The notes beneath the pieces were generated by a model, which worked only from the letters and a program-made list of their open reading frames with translations, was not told the DNA's origin and ran no database searches. From assembly GCA_028338895.1 (NCBI GenBank), contig JAOLAV010000006.1, positions 1 through 46,710 on the forward strand: a DNA stretch of 46,710 nt, given 5' to 3'. The position numbers were made by a program, and so were the translations under genes. This document shows, in pieces, positions 8,020 through 18,241 of the stretch. Numbering within the stretch: the stretch's first letter is position 1; every line of letters begins with the position of its first letter. The stretch is from Fidelibacterota bacterium. Its GTDB lineage: Bacteria; Fidelibacterota; Marinisomatia; Marinisomatales; UBA1611.

Positions 8020-10320
8020 TTACTTTATCAAATAAAGTTTTAATATTTCCATTAAAGAAGCCAGGACAATAAGAGTTCCTAAAGCGGTTGAAATCATGGC
8101 GAAAATCATTAGTCCTCCGATATATTGTACTGGAACAAAAGAAGAAAAAATTAATGCGCCAAATCCCATATTTGAAGCCGCGTCTAAAACGATTGGATAG
8201 CCAACATCACGAATTGTTTCTTCACTTAAGTTCTCTCTATCAACGCTTTTTGAAAGTTTTTGATATTGTGAAATAAAGTGTATTGCGAAATCAATCCCAA
8301 CCCCAATAATTATAGACGAAAGAATCGCGGTAATGTGATTAAGAGTCACATTAAAATGACCCATCAAACCAAAATTTAGAATGACCGCTCCACTTAAAGG
8401 TAAAGCTGCTAGTAATCCCCAGTATATTTTTTTAAAAAAAATAGAGGCAATCATTATTACGAGAAATAGAGAAAAAATAATACTAATAGCAGACGATCTA
8501 ATAATTAAGGTAACCATATCTCGGATCACAACAATCATACCGGTAATATTTACTTTTATCGTGTCGTTAAAATGGTTTTTTATATAATCAGAAATATTAT
8601 TAACAAATAAAAATACTTCTTCAGTCGACATAACTCGACTTAAAGATGTCACAAGTCCAATGGAGTTATTATAGTTTACCATTGATGAGAAATCCTCAAC
8701 ATTTCCAGACATTGCATACATTGTAAATAAATTATTTACTTTTTCACGTTCAACCGGAATATTATCATACTTAGCACTATCATTCATAACCGTACGATGC
8801 ATTTTTTTTACCACATCAGAGATAGAGCTCGTTATTGAAATCGATTTATTCTTCTCAATAAAATATTGTAATGAATCAACTTTACGAAGAACACTAGGTT
8901 CCTTCATTTCTGCTTCCAATCTAATTCTTAGGTCCATAGTACCTGTCATTTCTTGATCCATGAAATCCATACTATTTCTTATTTCTGTTCCAGGCTTAAA
9001 AAAGCTGGCAAGATTGACGTCCACTATAACTTTGTAAATACCTGTTGAACCAAGGAGAAAAAGAACAATTCCAATAGAAAATATATATCGAGGATAAAGA
9101 ACAATAACTCGTCCAAGATACTCTACAAAGTTTTCAAAAATACTATGAGAAATGAAGGCTTTTGATGTAGGATTCCATTTTTTAAGGTTAATAATGGCAG
9201 GCAAAGTAATAGAACTTAAGAGCCAAGCCCAAGCAATTCCAATAGAGATACATATACCATAACCAACTAATGGTTCCAGAGGTGATGATGCCATTGTAAG
9301 GAATGCTGCAATTGTGGTTATACTCGTAATAAAAATTGGTAATAATAGCGATTCCATCGCTTCGTTTATAGATTCTCTACTCGTTTTACCTGAACGATAT
9401 TCTTTGAAGAATTTAGTGACTACATGCACACCATCTGAATTAGCGATTGTCAATAAAATAATGGGCATTGATGTATTCAATAACGCAAATAAAAACTTTT
9501 CAGATCCTGTTATTTTATAGAGCCACCCCATGGAACCAAGCATAGCAAGAAGAGAAAGTACAATAACCATGAAAACCATTAAGACACCAGATAGACTACG
9601 TAAGTTGAATAATAAAATACTGACCATAATCAGCATTCCAATCTGAATCAAAACCTGAACATCTTCTCTAATTAGTTGAGGTATTGAACCTGTAATGTAG
9701 GCTGTACCACTGTAGTGAGTCTCATATTTACTTAATATTTTAGAAGAAACTGATACAACTTCATTTCTGAATTTATCTAAGCCAATGATCGTTTTTGGCT
9801 GCACTATTGTTAATAAAAAAGTTTCATTTTTATTTAAGAGCTTCTTTTTAAGCTTAATATTTTTATCAAGGTATTTTTTTAAGCTTTCTATTTGATCTTG
9901 ATTTAAAAGCTGTTTTTCTTGGAGGTCTGCTATTTCCATAAAGCCATCCACATTATCAATCCGAGTAGAAGTACTAATATTTATTACACTTTCAACAGAA
10001 GGTAACTCTTTTAACTCTTTTTTTAATTCCCAAGAGTCGGATAATATTTCTTTTTGATAAATAGATTGATTCTGATTCCCAAATGCTATGAAAATAACTT
10101 CCGTACTACCAAACTCCTTTTGAACAGCATCCCATGAAACACGTGAATCTAACTTTTTAGGAAGCATTTTCATTAAATCATCATCGATGACTAAGAACTG
10201 GACTCCTGAACCAATAATTAAAGTTGTAATAATAGAAATGACAATTGATCTTTTAGAATGGTTTAATGATTGACTGATAAACCATTTTTGGATTGAAGAA
10301 CTAATAGATTTTATACTCAT
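8020..10320 (-). CDS. RND-superfamily (MMPL-type) exporter, module 1
   Basis: Inner-membrane transporter of 766 aa with the duplicated RND fold. There is one N-terminal membrane helix (about 25-45), a large periplasmic domain, and a helix bundle at about 220-370. A second half-repeat follows: helix near 415, periplasmic domain, and bundle at about 600-760. GVGIDFAIHF in the second bundle and ANSDGVHVVTKF in the first are typical helix-4 motifs with the proton-relay acidic residue. The size and the LolA-like partner match the HAE3/MMPL group that moves lipids such as hopanoids or mycolates, rather than drug pumps. No periplasmic adaptor gene is present. Confidence 0.88.
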   Translation of the reverse strand: MSIKSISSSIQKWFISQSLNHSKRSIVISIITTLIIGSGVQFLVIDDDLMKMLPKKLDSRVSWDAVQKEFGSTEVIFIAFGNQNQSIYQKEILSDSWELKKELKELPSVESVINISTSTRIDNVDGFMEIADLQEKQLLNQDQIESLKKYLDKNIKLKKKLLNKNETFLLTIVQPKTIIGLDKFRNEVVSVSSKILSKYETHYSGTAYITGSIPQLIREDVQVLIQIGMLIMVSILLFNLRSLSGVLMVFMVIVLSLLAMLGSMGWLYKITGSEKFLFALLNTSMPIILLTIANSDGVHVVTKFFKEYRSGKTSRESINEAMESLLLPIFITSITTIAAFLTMASSPLEPLVGYGICISIGIAWAWLLSSITLPAIINLKKWNPTSKAFISHSIFENFVEYLGRVIVLYPRYIFSIGIVLFLLGSTGIYKVIVDVNLASFFKPGTEIRNSMDFMDQEMTGTMDLRIRLEAEMKEPSVLRKVDSLQYFIEKNKSISITSSISDVVKKMHRTVMNDSAKYDNIPVEREKVNNLFTMYAMSGNVEDFSSMVNYNNSIGLVTSLSRVMSTEEVFLFVNNISDYIKNHFNDTIKVNITGMIVVIRDMVTLIIRSSAISIIFSLFLVIMIASIFFKKIYWGLLAALPLSGAVILNFGLMGHFNVTLNHITAILSSIIIGVGIDFAIHFISQYQKLSKSVDRENLSEETIRDVGYPIVLDAASNMGFGALIFSSFVPVQYIGGLMIFAMISTALGTLIVLASLMEILKLYLIK

Positions 10321-10395
10321 TAACTAAAATAAAAGTATTTTCTTGAGAGCATTAAAAAATATATAAAAAAAAGAATCTCATGTTATTTTAATTCA

Positions 10396-11847
10396 TTAAT
10401 TATTTAAAATGAATTGTAATAATAAAAAAACGTCAGAGATATTTACAGAACTATCCTCATTAAAATCTGCTGGAGGTGTAGGATTATAATTAAACCCGAA
10501 ACTCATATCAGAAATAAAAAGTAGATCTATAATATCTAAACTTTGATCAAAGTTAACGTCACCAATTGTAAAGTCTGGAAACCCGCCGCCTAAATAATCA
10601 AAAGTATATTTCTGAGCTCTTGCAATAAAAGACTGCCCTCCTCCATAGTCATAGCTCCAAACTACTTCATTTTCGCTTGTGACTTCAAACATGTACGCAT
10701 CATCACAGTCAGTAATAAGGGTGTTTCCATTCGGTAATCTAAACGCGCCTCCTTGCATCTGTGTATGAAAGCCTCCAGTATGAAGCCATATAGGCTCTTC
10801 TGGACCAAAAGGTTGATTCTCTGAAATAGTATAAGTCCCATTCTCATTTATTGGTGTAACAATTTCAAAAACCGCTGAATTATTATTTGTGTAATTATTA
10901 TTGAAAATTATCAGATTACCTGCTCCTGGATATCCCTCTGGAATCCAGTTCACCCCATGCTGATCTTCAAGTAAATGATTCAAATTTTCTCCTCGCCCGT
11001 AAGCCTGTGGATTTCCCCATCTGAATAAGTAGTCACCCCCCATACCGGCATTTCCACCAGTATGACCGGCAGCTTCTTCAGTTGTGGTACTATGATCAAT
11101 GATATAAATTTCATCATGCATCCTCGAAGAAAGAGCAATTTGATCAAGGTTCTCATTATAAGCGATTGCATTAAAGTGTTTCCAGTCACCATTTGGTCCA
11201 CCAGGACCTTGATTACTTCCAGCATTACCGTAATTAACGTCTTGTAACTCCGGATGATCAGCCACAACTCCATAATTAACTAGACTAGGATCAGCATCTT
11301 GGACTAAATGATCCCAGACATGCCATTCCCAAACAATATTAACATCATTTGAACCGACAATCTCTAATTCTAGGATAGCTTCAGACCAAATTTCATTCAA
11401 TGAATTATTAAGCGTTTGGCGACCTGCTAGACTAGCTTCCGTACTTGTTTTTCTCTCCCAAACAATCACCAAGATATTACCATTTGGCAGTGGTTCAACA
11501 TCATGGTGATGTTGATAAAGATCATTTGCAATCTCGTAACTCCAAAGCAAGTTTCCATCCCAGTCGTATTTTGAGATACCTCCACCGACTCCACCAGAAT
11601 TCATAGATGGATTTGAAACGCGATAGGGGTAAATAAGTGTACTATCTGGTAGTAAATAGGGCATACTTGCAGCGCCATTAGGATGGGACCATGAGTTGAT
11701 TTCATTCATATCATTATCAATTAAATATGAATTAAATGTTCCTCCGCCTCCTCCCCCAGTAGTTGGGGAATAAAGTGTCATACCATTAAATGGTTGCTGA
11801 CTAAAAAGCTGAGTGAGTGAAAAAGTAAATAAAAAGATTTTTATCAT
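10396..11847 (-). CDS. arylsulfotransferase (ASST)-like beta-propeller with C-terminal dockerin
   Basis: Secreted 483-aa protein: signal peptide to about residue 18, then an ASST-type propeller, then a dockerin pair. ASST enzymes pass sulfate from one phenolic ester to another through a histidine, without PAPS. Propeller blades show histidine-centred motifs: HHHDVEPLPNGNIL (His113-115), DWKHFNAIAY (His224), EDQHGVNWIPEG (His297) and HTQMQGGAFRLPNGN (His361). Two calcium-loop dockerin repeats are at 428-448 (GDVNFDQSLDIIDLL) and 460-482 (ADFNEDSSVNISDVFLL). It has no T9SS tail, unlike its paralog at 13638. Whether it is a true sulfotransferase or a propeller scaffold is open. Confidence 0.75.
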   Translation of the reverse strand: MIKIFLFTFSLTQLFSQQPFNGMTLYSPTTGGGGGGTFNSYLIDNDMNEINSWSHPNGAASMPYLLPDSTLIYPYRVSNPSMNSGGVGGGISKYDWDGNLLWSYEIANDLYQHHHDVEPLPNGNILVIVWERKTSTEASLAGRQTLNNSLNEIWSEAILELEIVGSNDVNIVWEWHVWDHLVQDADPSLVNYGVVADHPELQDVNYGNAGSNQGPGGPNGDWKHFNAIAYNENLDQIALSSRMHDEIYIIDHSTTTEEAAGHTGGNAGMGGDYLFRWGNPQAYGRGENLNHLLEDQHGVNWIPEGYPGAGNLIIFNNNYTNNNSAVFEIVTPINENGTYTISENQPFGPEEPIWLHTGGFHTQMQGGAFRLPNGNTLITDCDDAYMFEVTSENEVVWSYDYGGGQSFIARAQKYTFDYLGGGFPDFTIGDVNFDQSLDIIDLLFISDMSFGFNYNPTPPADFNEDSSVNISDVFLLLQFILNN

Positions 11848-11947
11848 ATGTAAATATTATATATATAATTTAAAGTTTTGTAATTTTTATTTAACAAATA
11901 GACGCTCATTGCGCTTAATCTTAATTAATTTATTCAAAAAAAACTAA
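11848..11947. promoter_or_regulatory. divergent promoter region
   Basis: A 100-bp, very AT-rich spacer between the minus-strand ASST-like gene and the plus-strand six-gene operon that starts with a sulfotransferase. It must hold both promoters. I could not identify a convincing -35/-10 pair or a palindromic operator. Confidence 0.4.
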
Positions 11948-13030
11948 ATGGTACTAAAGAGAATACTTAGGGTTTATTTAATTATTGGCAGAACATTTAA
12001 TTATTGGATAACTCCATTATTTACAGGCATTTTAATTCTAATGTTAAGATTATTTGTAGGCATAGGACGTATTCTTGATAATATGTTTTATTCGGATTTA
12101 AAGAAAGAGATAAAGAATCCAATTGTCATCGTTGGTAATCCAAGGTCAGGAACAACTTTTTTACATAGGTTTTTAATTAAACAGAATCTTGGCTCGGGCT
12201 CTCAATTATGGCAAATGATTTATCCCTCTGTACTTATTCAAAAATTAGTTAAACCCATTTTACCTCTACTTGAAGTTATTAGTCCAGCAAGGCATCACTC
12301 CACAAAAGCACATAAAACTAGTTTAACATCCATTGAGACCGATGACGTTTCATTATTATTTCGATATTTAGATGGATTCTTTTTTTACGGTTTTTTTTTA
12401 ACATTCGATAAAGAAGATTTATTCCATTGGGTTGATCCTAAAGTAAATGATAAAACGGAAAGAGATTTCAAATGGTTTGAATCAATGTGGAAGAGAAACC
12501 TCATTACAAATAAAGGGAAACGTTATATAGGAAAATTATTCAGTCTTAGTAGTAACCTTCCTCAATTTCAAAAAAAATACCCCGATGCAAAAATACTCTA
12601 TATGCTTCGTGACCCTCTTAGTGTTATCCCATCTGGATTAAGCCTAGTAACTGGAGTACTTGATAAAAAATTTAATTTTTGGTCCCTCGATGATGAAATT
12701 CAAAAACGCTTCATCCAAAGGCTCTATTCGGCTTTGGTTGAATTACTCAATAGGTTTCATGATGATTGGGTCAATAATAAAATAGATAAGGAAAAAGTCT
12801 TTATTGTTCGTTTTGATAGTATGATGTATCATTTTGATACTTTGATGGATGATATCCTTAATTTTATCGATATTGAAAAAGATAGCATCCTAGAAAAAGA
12901 GATTCAAGATACAGCCGAAAGTCAGAAAGCTTTTAAAAGTGGACATAAATATGACCTATCTAAGTTTGGATTAACAGAAGATCAAATTAAAAAAGATTGT
13001 AAAAATATTTATAAAACGTTTATAGACTAA
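11948..13030 (+). CDS. PAPS-dependent sulfotransferase-family protein
   Basis: Likely transfers sulfate from PAPS to an alcohol or amine acceptor. The 360-aa product has a 5'-phosphosulfate-binding loop IVIVGNPRSGTTFLH (59-73) and a 3'-phosphate-binding motif YMLRDPLSVIPSG (218-230), the two diagnostic sulfotransferase sites. A hydrophobic segment at about 20-40 before the catalytic domain suggests membrane association on the cytoplasmic side. It is first in an operon whose next gene starts 2 bases after its stop. The neighbours (lipid-binding START protein, ketosynthase, RND exporters) suggest a lipid or polyketide-like acceptor. That substrate is inference. Confidence 0.85.
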   Translation: MVLKRILRVYLIIGRTFNYWITPLFTGILILMLRLFVGIGRILDNMFYSDLKKEIKNPIVIVGNPRSGTTFLHRFLIKQNLGSGSQLWQMIYPSVLIQKLVKPILPLLEVISPARHHSTKAHKTSLTSIETDDVSLLFRYLDGFFFYGFFLTFDKEDLFHWVDPKVNDKTERDFKWFESMWKRNLITNKGKRYIGKLFSLSSNLPQFQKKYPDAKILYMLRDPLSVIPSGLSLVTGVLDKKFNFWSLDDEIQKRFIQRLYSALVELLNRFHDDWVNNKIDKEKVFIVRFDSMMYHFDTLMDDILNFIDIEKDSILEKEIQDTAESQKAFKSGHKYDLSKFGLTEDQIKKDCKNIYKTFID

Positions 13031-13032
13031 GC

Positions 13033-13638
13033 ATGAAGAGATTAATCATATTAATATTTATTTTATCTTTCAAAATATTTCCATTAGACCTTGATGGAGT
13101 TAGAAGCATAAAGCATTGGGAGTTATTACAAGAACACGGAGTAAAGGTTGAATGGAGCAACCATCACGAATATCCAATCAGTAAAGCTGAGGTAACTTTG
13201 GACCATAACATTAAAGATATCGCTTTGATCATAGAAAATCTTGAAAACTACCCGAAAATATTTAAACGAGTTACAGAGACTCATAGACTTGGAGAAGATA
13301 TTGTTCAAATAGTTTTAGATCTTCCTTTCCCATTTGCCGGAAGAGATTATGTTATTCAATATGTCAAACATACATTAGAAGATAATTTATGGGTGTTTTC
13401 TTTTTCATCGATAAACCATCCAAAAGAGATAAAAAAAGCAGGCCATGTTCGATTACCAAATGCTTCGGGTATTTGGATACTTAATCCACTATCGCCAAAC
13501 CGTACAAAGGTCACTTACGCGTGGAATGGTGAGCTATTAGGTAATTTCCCTGACATAGGGCTTACTCGAGCTTGGATCACTCAAGGTACTGAAGTCTTAA
13601 CCTGGCTAAATGAATCTATGTCATCAAAAGGTCAATAA
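13033..13638 (+). CDS. exported START/SRPBCC-like lipid-binding protein
   Basis: 201-aa protein with a signal peptide (MKRLIILIFILSFKIFPLD) and a START-type helix-grip fold. Typical features are the early strand AEVTLDHNIKDIALIIENLE, the turn YPKIFKRVTETHRLG, and the START-like FPFAGRDYVIQYVKH. A C-terminal helix includes WITQGTEVLTWLNESM. START domains bind sterols and other lipids in a cavity. With a signal peptide it would act in the periplasm. It lies between the sulfotransferase and an ASST-like gene with almost no spacing (its TAA overlaps the next ATG). It may carry the pathway intermediate. The ligand is unknown. Confidence 0.75.
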   Translation: MKRLIILIFILSFKIFPLDLDGVRSIKHWELLQEHGVKVEWSNHHEYPISKAEVTLDHNIKDIALIIENLENYPKIFKRVTETHRLGEDIVQIVLDLPFPFAGRDYVIQYVKHTLEDNLWVFSFSSINHPKEIKKAGHVRLPNASGIWILNPLSPNRTKVTYAWNGELLGNFPDIGLTRAWITQGTEVLTWLNESMSSKGQ

Positions 13639-15671
13639 TGAAACAATCCGTTCTCTTTATTTTATTATCATTTTCTTATGCCGGTCTAGTCTCTCCTACA
13701 GACCAAGCGATGCTTCACTATACCCACATCTTATTTGAGTGGGAACAAATACCTGAAACAAATTATTACGAAATAGAGATCGCTGAAGATTCTGAGTTTT
13801 CTAATTCTATATTTAACACAACAGACAATACACTTTGTTTCATTGAGGAAAATATAATTGAGTGGAGCCATAGCTATTTTTGGAGGGTCAGATCCATAAG
13901 TGACGCTGGTATCGCTGGTGATTGGAGTAGTCCATTTATTTTTACAACGAGTGAAAAAATATCTAGTAGTACTTCAACAATAATTAATGAATTAGAGGTA
14001 CAGACAGGAGTCACTATTTTTGGTGCTTTTTTTAATTATTTTTCAGCGGTTATAGATCAAACAGGTAGAGAAATTTGGAACTCTGGTCCTGAGGATTTTG
14101 TTTACTACAATTCAAACAATACTGGTAATGTATTTGGTTGCTATTTATCACCCGGGGCGGAAAACAATCTTCCTGGAAAAGAGATCTCATTTTCTGGTGA
14201 GACCGTATGGGAGGAACCAAATGAGGATTTTCTTCATCATGATCTTTTAAGGTTACCAAATGGGAATTACTTAGGTATTATAGAGACATCATCCTTAGGC
14301 CCAATTCCAATAGGAGAATGGACTAGTTTATTCCAAGGACTTGGCTTCCAAGCAAATGGGGTTACTATTGAATTCCCTTGGGTTGGTGACAAATTAGTCG
14401 AGTGGGACAAAGACACAAAAGAGATTGTTTGGTCTTGGAATATTTTTGATCACTTTAGTATGTCCGACTTTGATCAATTTGGGGGTACCTGGAATGAGGC
14501 ATATTTCAGTCTTCACTATGACTGGACTCATGTAAATGCTATGACTTTTGATGAAGCTGAGAGCGCATTATATATTTCGACTAGACATTTATCAAGAATT
14601 ACAAAAATTGATTATCCCTCTGGTAATATTATTTGGAACTTAGGACACCAAATGGCTTCTGGTGATGTTGAGCTCGGCAATGATATTGGATTTAGCTTCC
14701 AGCATAGTCTCCAAATTTTAGAGAATGGAAATATACTAACTTTTGATAATGGTAACTTATCATCTGAGTTTCGTAATACAGCGCAACCAATTTCACGTGC
14801 CATTGAAATTTCGACAGATGGATCAGCAGCATCCCTTGCTTGGTCCTATGAATTACCATCTGATTTATTTGGCTTTGCCTCCGGTAATGCCCAAAAATTA
14901 GCGAATGGAAATGTACTCATTACCACTGTTGGCGGTGGAGGAAGAAGTCTAGAAGTAAATCAAAATGGGAATGTAGTTTGGGAAGGTCTTTATAATTTAA
15001 GTTTGCCTGATGGTGCCGTGTACAGGGCAAATCGTATACCTGGGATTCATCCTGGAGCTTATAGCGTGATGATCAATAACTTCATGGAGAGTGATGGTGA
15101 TCAAGGGGTGTATCTATCATCATCAAATCCGGAAATTTCTTTTACCATCCATAATGAAGGTGGCTTCCCACTAAAGTTTTCTGCTCATATTACAGACTCC
15201 CAAGGTTGGTTTAATAATGATACAATTGGATTTGAAATAAGCCCTAGTGGTTCAGAAGTCATTTCTTTTGAAGGAAATATTACCGCATCTAATGATAGTA
15301 ACCCTGTGGAGCTAACCGTAATACCCATAGACCATAAAGAAAAGAGTAAAGTGGTTTCGGTTGTAGGATATACAACACCTCTAGAATTAGATGAGGAGTT
15401 ATCGATTAAAACTTTTACATTATTTAAACCTTTTCCAAATCCATTTAACCCAAAAACTATGATACATTATTCATTAGTCAATGATCAAAAATGCCTTATC
15501 CAAGTTTATGATATCCATGGAAAGTTAGTTCAAACATTATTAAATAAAACCCAACCAGCTGGAGCGCATAAAATAGCTTGGGTTGCAAATCAACAACCAT
15601 CTGGCCTATATTTTATAAAGATGACAACAGAATCTTCAACAAAGAATCAAAAAATAATGCTTCTAAAATAA
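13638..15671 (+). CDS. ASST-like secreted protein with FN3-like head and T9SS tail
   Basis: 677-aa extracellular protein. It has a signal peptide (about 1-16), then an FN3-like domain (20-105; ILFEWEQIPETNYYEIEIAE, SYFWRVRSI). An ASST-type propeller spans about 115-480, followed by a small beta domain and a T9SS type-A sorting domain (FKPFPNPFNPKTMIHYS; C-terminal QKIMLLK). Propeller histidines are seen in LHHDLLRLPNGN (200-201), DWTHVNAMTF (298) and SFQHSLQILENGN (356). The blade that carries His361 in the paralog at 10396 has no equivalent histidine (FGFASGNAQKLANGN). Export by T9SS and surface attachment are expected. Catalytic activity is less sure than for the paralog. Confidence 0.8.
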   Translation: MKQSVLFILLSFSYAGLVSPTDQAMLHYTHILFEWEQIPETNYYEIEIAEDSEFSNSIFNTTDNTLCFIEENIIEWSHSYFWRVRSISDAGIAGDWSSPFIFTTSEKISSSTSTIINELEVQTGVTIFGAFFNYFSAVIDQTGREIWNSGPEDFVYYNSNNTGNVFGCYLSPGAENNLPGKEISFSGETVWEEPNEDFLHHDLLRLPNGNYLGIIETSSLGPIPIGEWTSLFQGLGFQANGVTIEFPWVGDKLVEWDKDTKEIVWSWNIFDHFSMSDFDQFGGTWNEAYFSLHYDWTHVNAMTFDEAESALYISTRHLSRITKIDYPSGNIIWNLGHQMASGDVELGNDIGFSFQHSLQILENGNILTFDNGNLSSEFRNTAQPISRAIEISTDGSAASLAWSYELPSDLFGFASGNAQKLANGNVLITTVGGGGRSLEVNQNGNVVWEGLYNLSLPDGAVYRANRIPGIHPGAYSVMINNFMESDGDQGVYLSSSNPEISFTIHNEGGFPLKFSAHITDSQGWFNNDTIGFEISPSGSEVISFEGNITASNDSNPVELTVIPIDHKEKSKVVSVVGYTTPLELDEELSIKTFTLFKPFPNPFNPKTMIHYSLVNDQKCLIQVYDIHGKLVQTLLNKTQPAGAHKIAWVANQQPSGLYFIKMTTESSTKNQKIMLLK

Positions 15672-15672
15672 T

Positions 15673-16740
15673 ATGAGAAAAAAAATTACATGCTTCCTGC
15701 TATATCTTATACCTTGCCTCGCTTTTTCTCTATGTGATAGTTCAGCAACTTATTTTTCAAATTTACCAGATAATGTAACAATATTGGTTGGAGATACATG
15801 CCTTAGCAATAATGATCTTGAAGTCTTAGATAGTCTTATATCTCAAAATAATTTAGAGTATAGTAATGTTCTCGAACTTGGAACGCAAACATGGTTGAAT
15901 GGCCGCTTACGATTTCTAGTTGCAGGTAATTATGGTAATAGTTCTGGGGTTAACGATACAATCTATACACTCCCTGAAAATTTTGGTAATCTAACAAACC
16001 TGGCATCACTTTACCTCGAATGGAATCGGATTTCGGAGCTACCAGAATCATTTAGTTTATTAACCAGCTTGTCTTCTGTTTATCTGAATAATAATGTGAT
16101 TACATCGATAGGAGACAGTATTGGAAACTTAACAAACTTATATTTTTTAGATATTGGGTATAATGAATTATCCAATCTACCTGAATCAATATGCAACCTT
16201 GAAAATTTATCTTATTTATGGCTTTTTAATAATGAGTTAGCTTCTTTACCCGATTGTTTTTGCAATATGGGAATTGACTGGACAAATGATGATAATGGAG
16301 GTTATCCATTTTTTGCAATTGGTGCCAATAATCTTTGTGAGAATATCCCTACTTGTATTAATAACACTGAGCATTTTGAATTAAGCTTAGATCAGTTTTA
16401 TTATTCTTTTCCCGTCTATTCACCACAAAATTGTGATACCACAACAGTGGAAATAAAAGATATCATTTACCCATATCAATTTACATTATCTGCACCATAT
16501 CCCAATCCATTTAACCCTTCAGTAAGTGTCGATATCGGTGTCCCCTATGATCGTCACCTACGCATAAGTGTTCTTAATCTAAAAGGTCAGGAGGTAGACA
16601 TAATCTCAAATAAAGAAGTTTTCAGAAAAGGAAATCAGCGTGTAACATGGCATTCTGAGAATCATCCTTCTGGAGTCTATTTTTTGAAATTTGAGGACAA
16701 TAAATATTTTCGTATTCAAAAAGTAATTTTAATGAAATAA
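15673..16740 (+). CDS. leucine-rich-repeat secreted protein with T9SS tail
   Basis: 355-aa surface protein: signal peptide (about 1-18), then a cysteine-containing cap. About five LRRs follow at roughly residues 97-200 (units such as LPENFGNLTNLASLYLEWN and LPESICNLENLSYLWLFNN). The C-terminal sorting domain starts at YPNPFNPSVSV and ends FRIQKVILMK. LRRs bind proteins or glycans; no catalytic motif is present. It starts 2 bases after the ASST-like gene, so it belongs to the operon. It may have an adhesive or scaffolding role at the same surface. Confidence 0.85.
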   Translation: MRKKITCFLLYLIPCLAFSLCDSSATYFSNLPDNVTILVGDTCLSNNDLEVLDSLISQNNLEYSNVLELGTQTWLNGRLRFLVAGNYGNSSGVNDTIYTLPENFGNLTNLASLYLEWNRISELPESFSLLTSLSSVYLNNNVITSIGDSIGNLTNLYFLDIGYNELSNLPESICNLENLSYLWLFNNELASLPDCFCNMGIDWTNDDNGGYPFFAIGANNLCENIPTCINNTEHFELSLDQFYYSFPVYSPQNCDTTTVEIKDIIYPYQFTLSAPYPNPFNPSVSVDIGVPYDRHLRISVLNLKGQEVDIISNKEVFRKGNQRVTWHSENHPSGVYFLKFEDNKYFRIQKVILMK

Positions 16741-16746
16741 TTACAT

Positions 16747-18228
16747 ATGTTAATTAATAAAAAATCAGCTATGAAAAATATTTTAATAATTTTACCATTT
16801 TTTCTTTTACAAGTATTAAAAGGAGATGAGAACTCATTTTCTTTTGCTGGGTATACAAGCTTTTCCTATATCTCTAGATTATCTGATCAGACTCTCATTG
16901 ATATTCCGTATCGAATGGGATCCTTAAACTTTGAAAAGCAGCTCGAAAATGTATCTTTTAACGGAAATATTACAGTTGAATATCATGTCCGAGATGATGC
17001 ATCATTTGTGGAAACCAGTGACCCACAAGATTTCATTCTAGATATGAGAGAACTTTATTTAACCTATAGTAAAAATAATTATGAAGTTCGAGTTGGAAAA
17101 CAAATACATTCGTGGGGAAATGTAGATGAGAATAGTCCTTTGGATAATGCAAGCGCTCTTGATTATTACTATATGTTTTTTTCTGGAACCGAACGAAAAC
17201 TTGCGACTCTATCTGGATCATTAGATTATTATCTTAAGAATCTAAAAATCAGCACAGTCTTTTCGCCTTTGCATTCCACAAATCGTATTCCTCTAGGAAA
17301 GGATGATTTTCCTGTAGAATTACCTATCTATCCGGAGTCACATGAGATTTATCAGGTTGAATCGTCGCCTTATGAAGGTGGTATATATGTAAACTATTCC
17401 GGTAATTTTGGAGACCTATCCTTCTCTTCATTTTCTGGATATGATCGCATTTTTAATTTTTCAGGTGTAAATGAATATTATTATTCTTCTGTCGGTCTTT
17501 TTAAGCCTTCACCTGACCTAGTTTTTGGTTACAGAAAAACAAATATTTTAGGCCTCGGCGCAACAATCTTGAATAAATATTTCACTCTACGTTTTGATAT
17601 TGCAAACTTCAAGACAGAAGATAAAAATAAATCGATTCGAAGACCTGATCCTTCAACAAACTCAATTTATGATAGCCTTGCTTTCTCTTACCCGCTTCAA
17701 GAAAAAGCTACATATCAACAATATACCCTTCAAATAGAAACAGAGTTACCATTTGATTTCAATCTTACTATGCAGTATTTCAAACATCATTTAAAAGAAT
17801 ATAATGCAGTGGATACTCTCCCCGATGTAGATGTTGATATTCCGGGCTTTGAGTATGATCCCTCAACTATGAAACCTGAAGATTTATTTATTCCAGGCAT
17901 GGGTGTACCAATTGCAATTTTAACGAACAATGCTCTTTTAATGACATTAAAAAAGACATTTTTAGATGAACAATTAACATTTAATTTTACATCTATGATG
18001 GATATAGCAACCTATATAGGTGTGGATGGTATTGCTGGTTCTCTAAATGAATTAAAAATTGAATATTCAATTAATCAAGATTTAAACATCTTACTCGGTC
18101 TAACGAATATAATAGGTTCAGGAAAAAAGAAAGATGGTACTCATATTCATCCAGATGGTGAAGATTATCAGTTCAATAAGATGGAAAATTTCTCCCATAA
18201 TAGATTTGAACTTAAATATTATTTCTAA
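16747..18228 (+). CDS. outer-membrane beta-barrel protein, DUF1302-like
   Basis: 493 aa with a signal peptide and alternating amphipathic strands throughout, ending in an aromatic FELKYYF, as outer-membrane barrels do. The segment VRVGKQIHSWGNVDENSPLD resembles the R-GRQ-WGE motif of DUF1302 barrels. DUF1302 barrels are often encoded with LolA-like/DUF1329 proteins and RND exporters, which is the context here. It may be the outer-membrane exit or entry channel of the system. An internal ATG at 16771 (MKNILIILPFFLLQ) gives a more classical signal peptide and may be the real start. The family match is by eye. Confidence 0.7.
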   Translation: MLINKKSAMKNILIILPFFLLQVLKGDENSFSFAGYTSFSYISRLSDQTLIDIPYRMGSLNFEKQLENVSFNGNITVEYHVRDDASFVETSDPQDFILDMRELYLTYSKNNYEVRVGKQIHSWGNVDENSPLDNASALDYYYMFFSGTERKLATLSGSLDYYLKNLKISTVFSPLHSTNRIPLGKDDFPVELPIYPESHEIYQVESSPYEGGIYVNYSGNFGDLSFSSFSGYDRIFNFSGVNEYYYSSVGLFKPSPDLVFGYRKTNILGLGATILNKYFTLRFDIANFKTEDKNKSIRRPDPSTNSIYDSLAFSYPLQEKATYQQYTLQIETELPFDFNLTMQYFKHHLKEYNAVDTLPDVDVDIPGFEYDPSTMKPEDLFIPGMGVPIAILTNNALLMTLKKTFLDEQLTFNFTSMMDIATYIGVDGIAGSLNELKIEYSINQDLNILLGLTNIIGSGKKKDGTHIHPDGEDYQFNKMENFSHNRFELKYYF

Positions 18229-18241
18229 TCATATATAAACT

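Noticed and set aside
10980-11273. 97-aa frame inside the ASST-like gene
   Set aside because: Same-strand alternative frame with no start signal; the main frame has clear domain motifs through this stretch.
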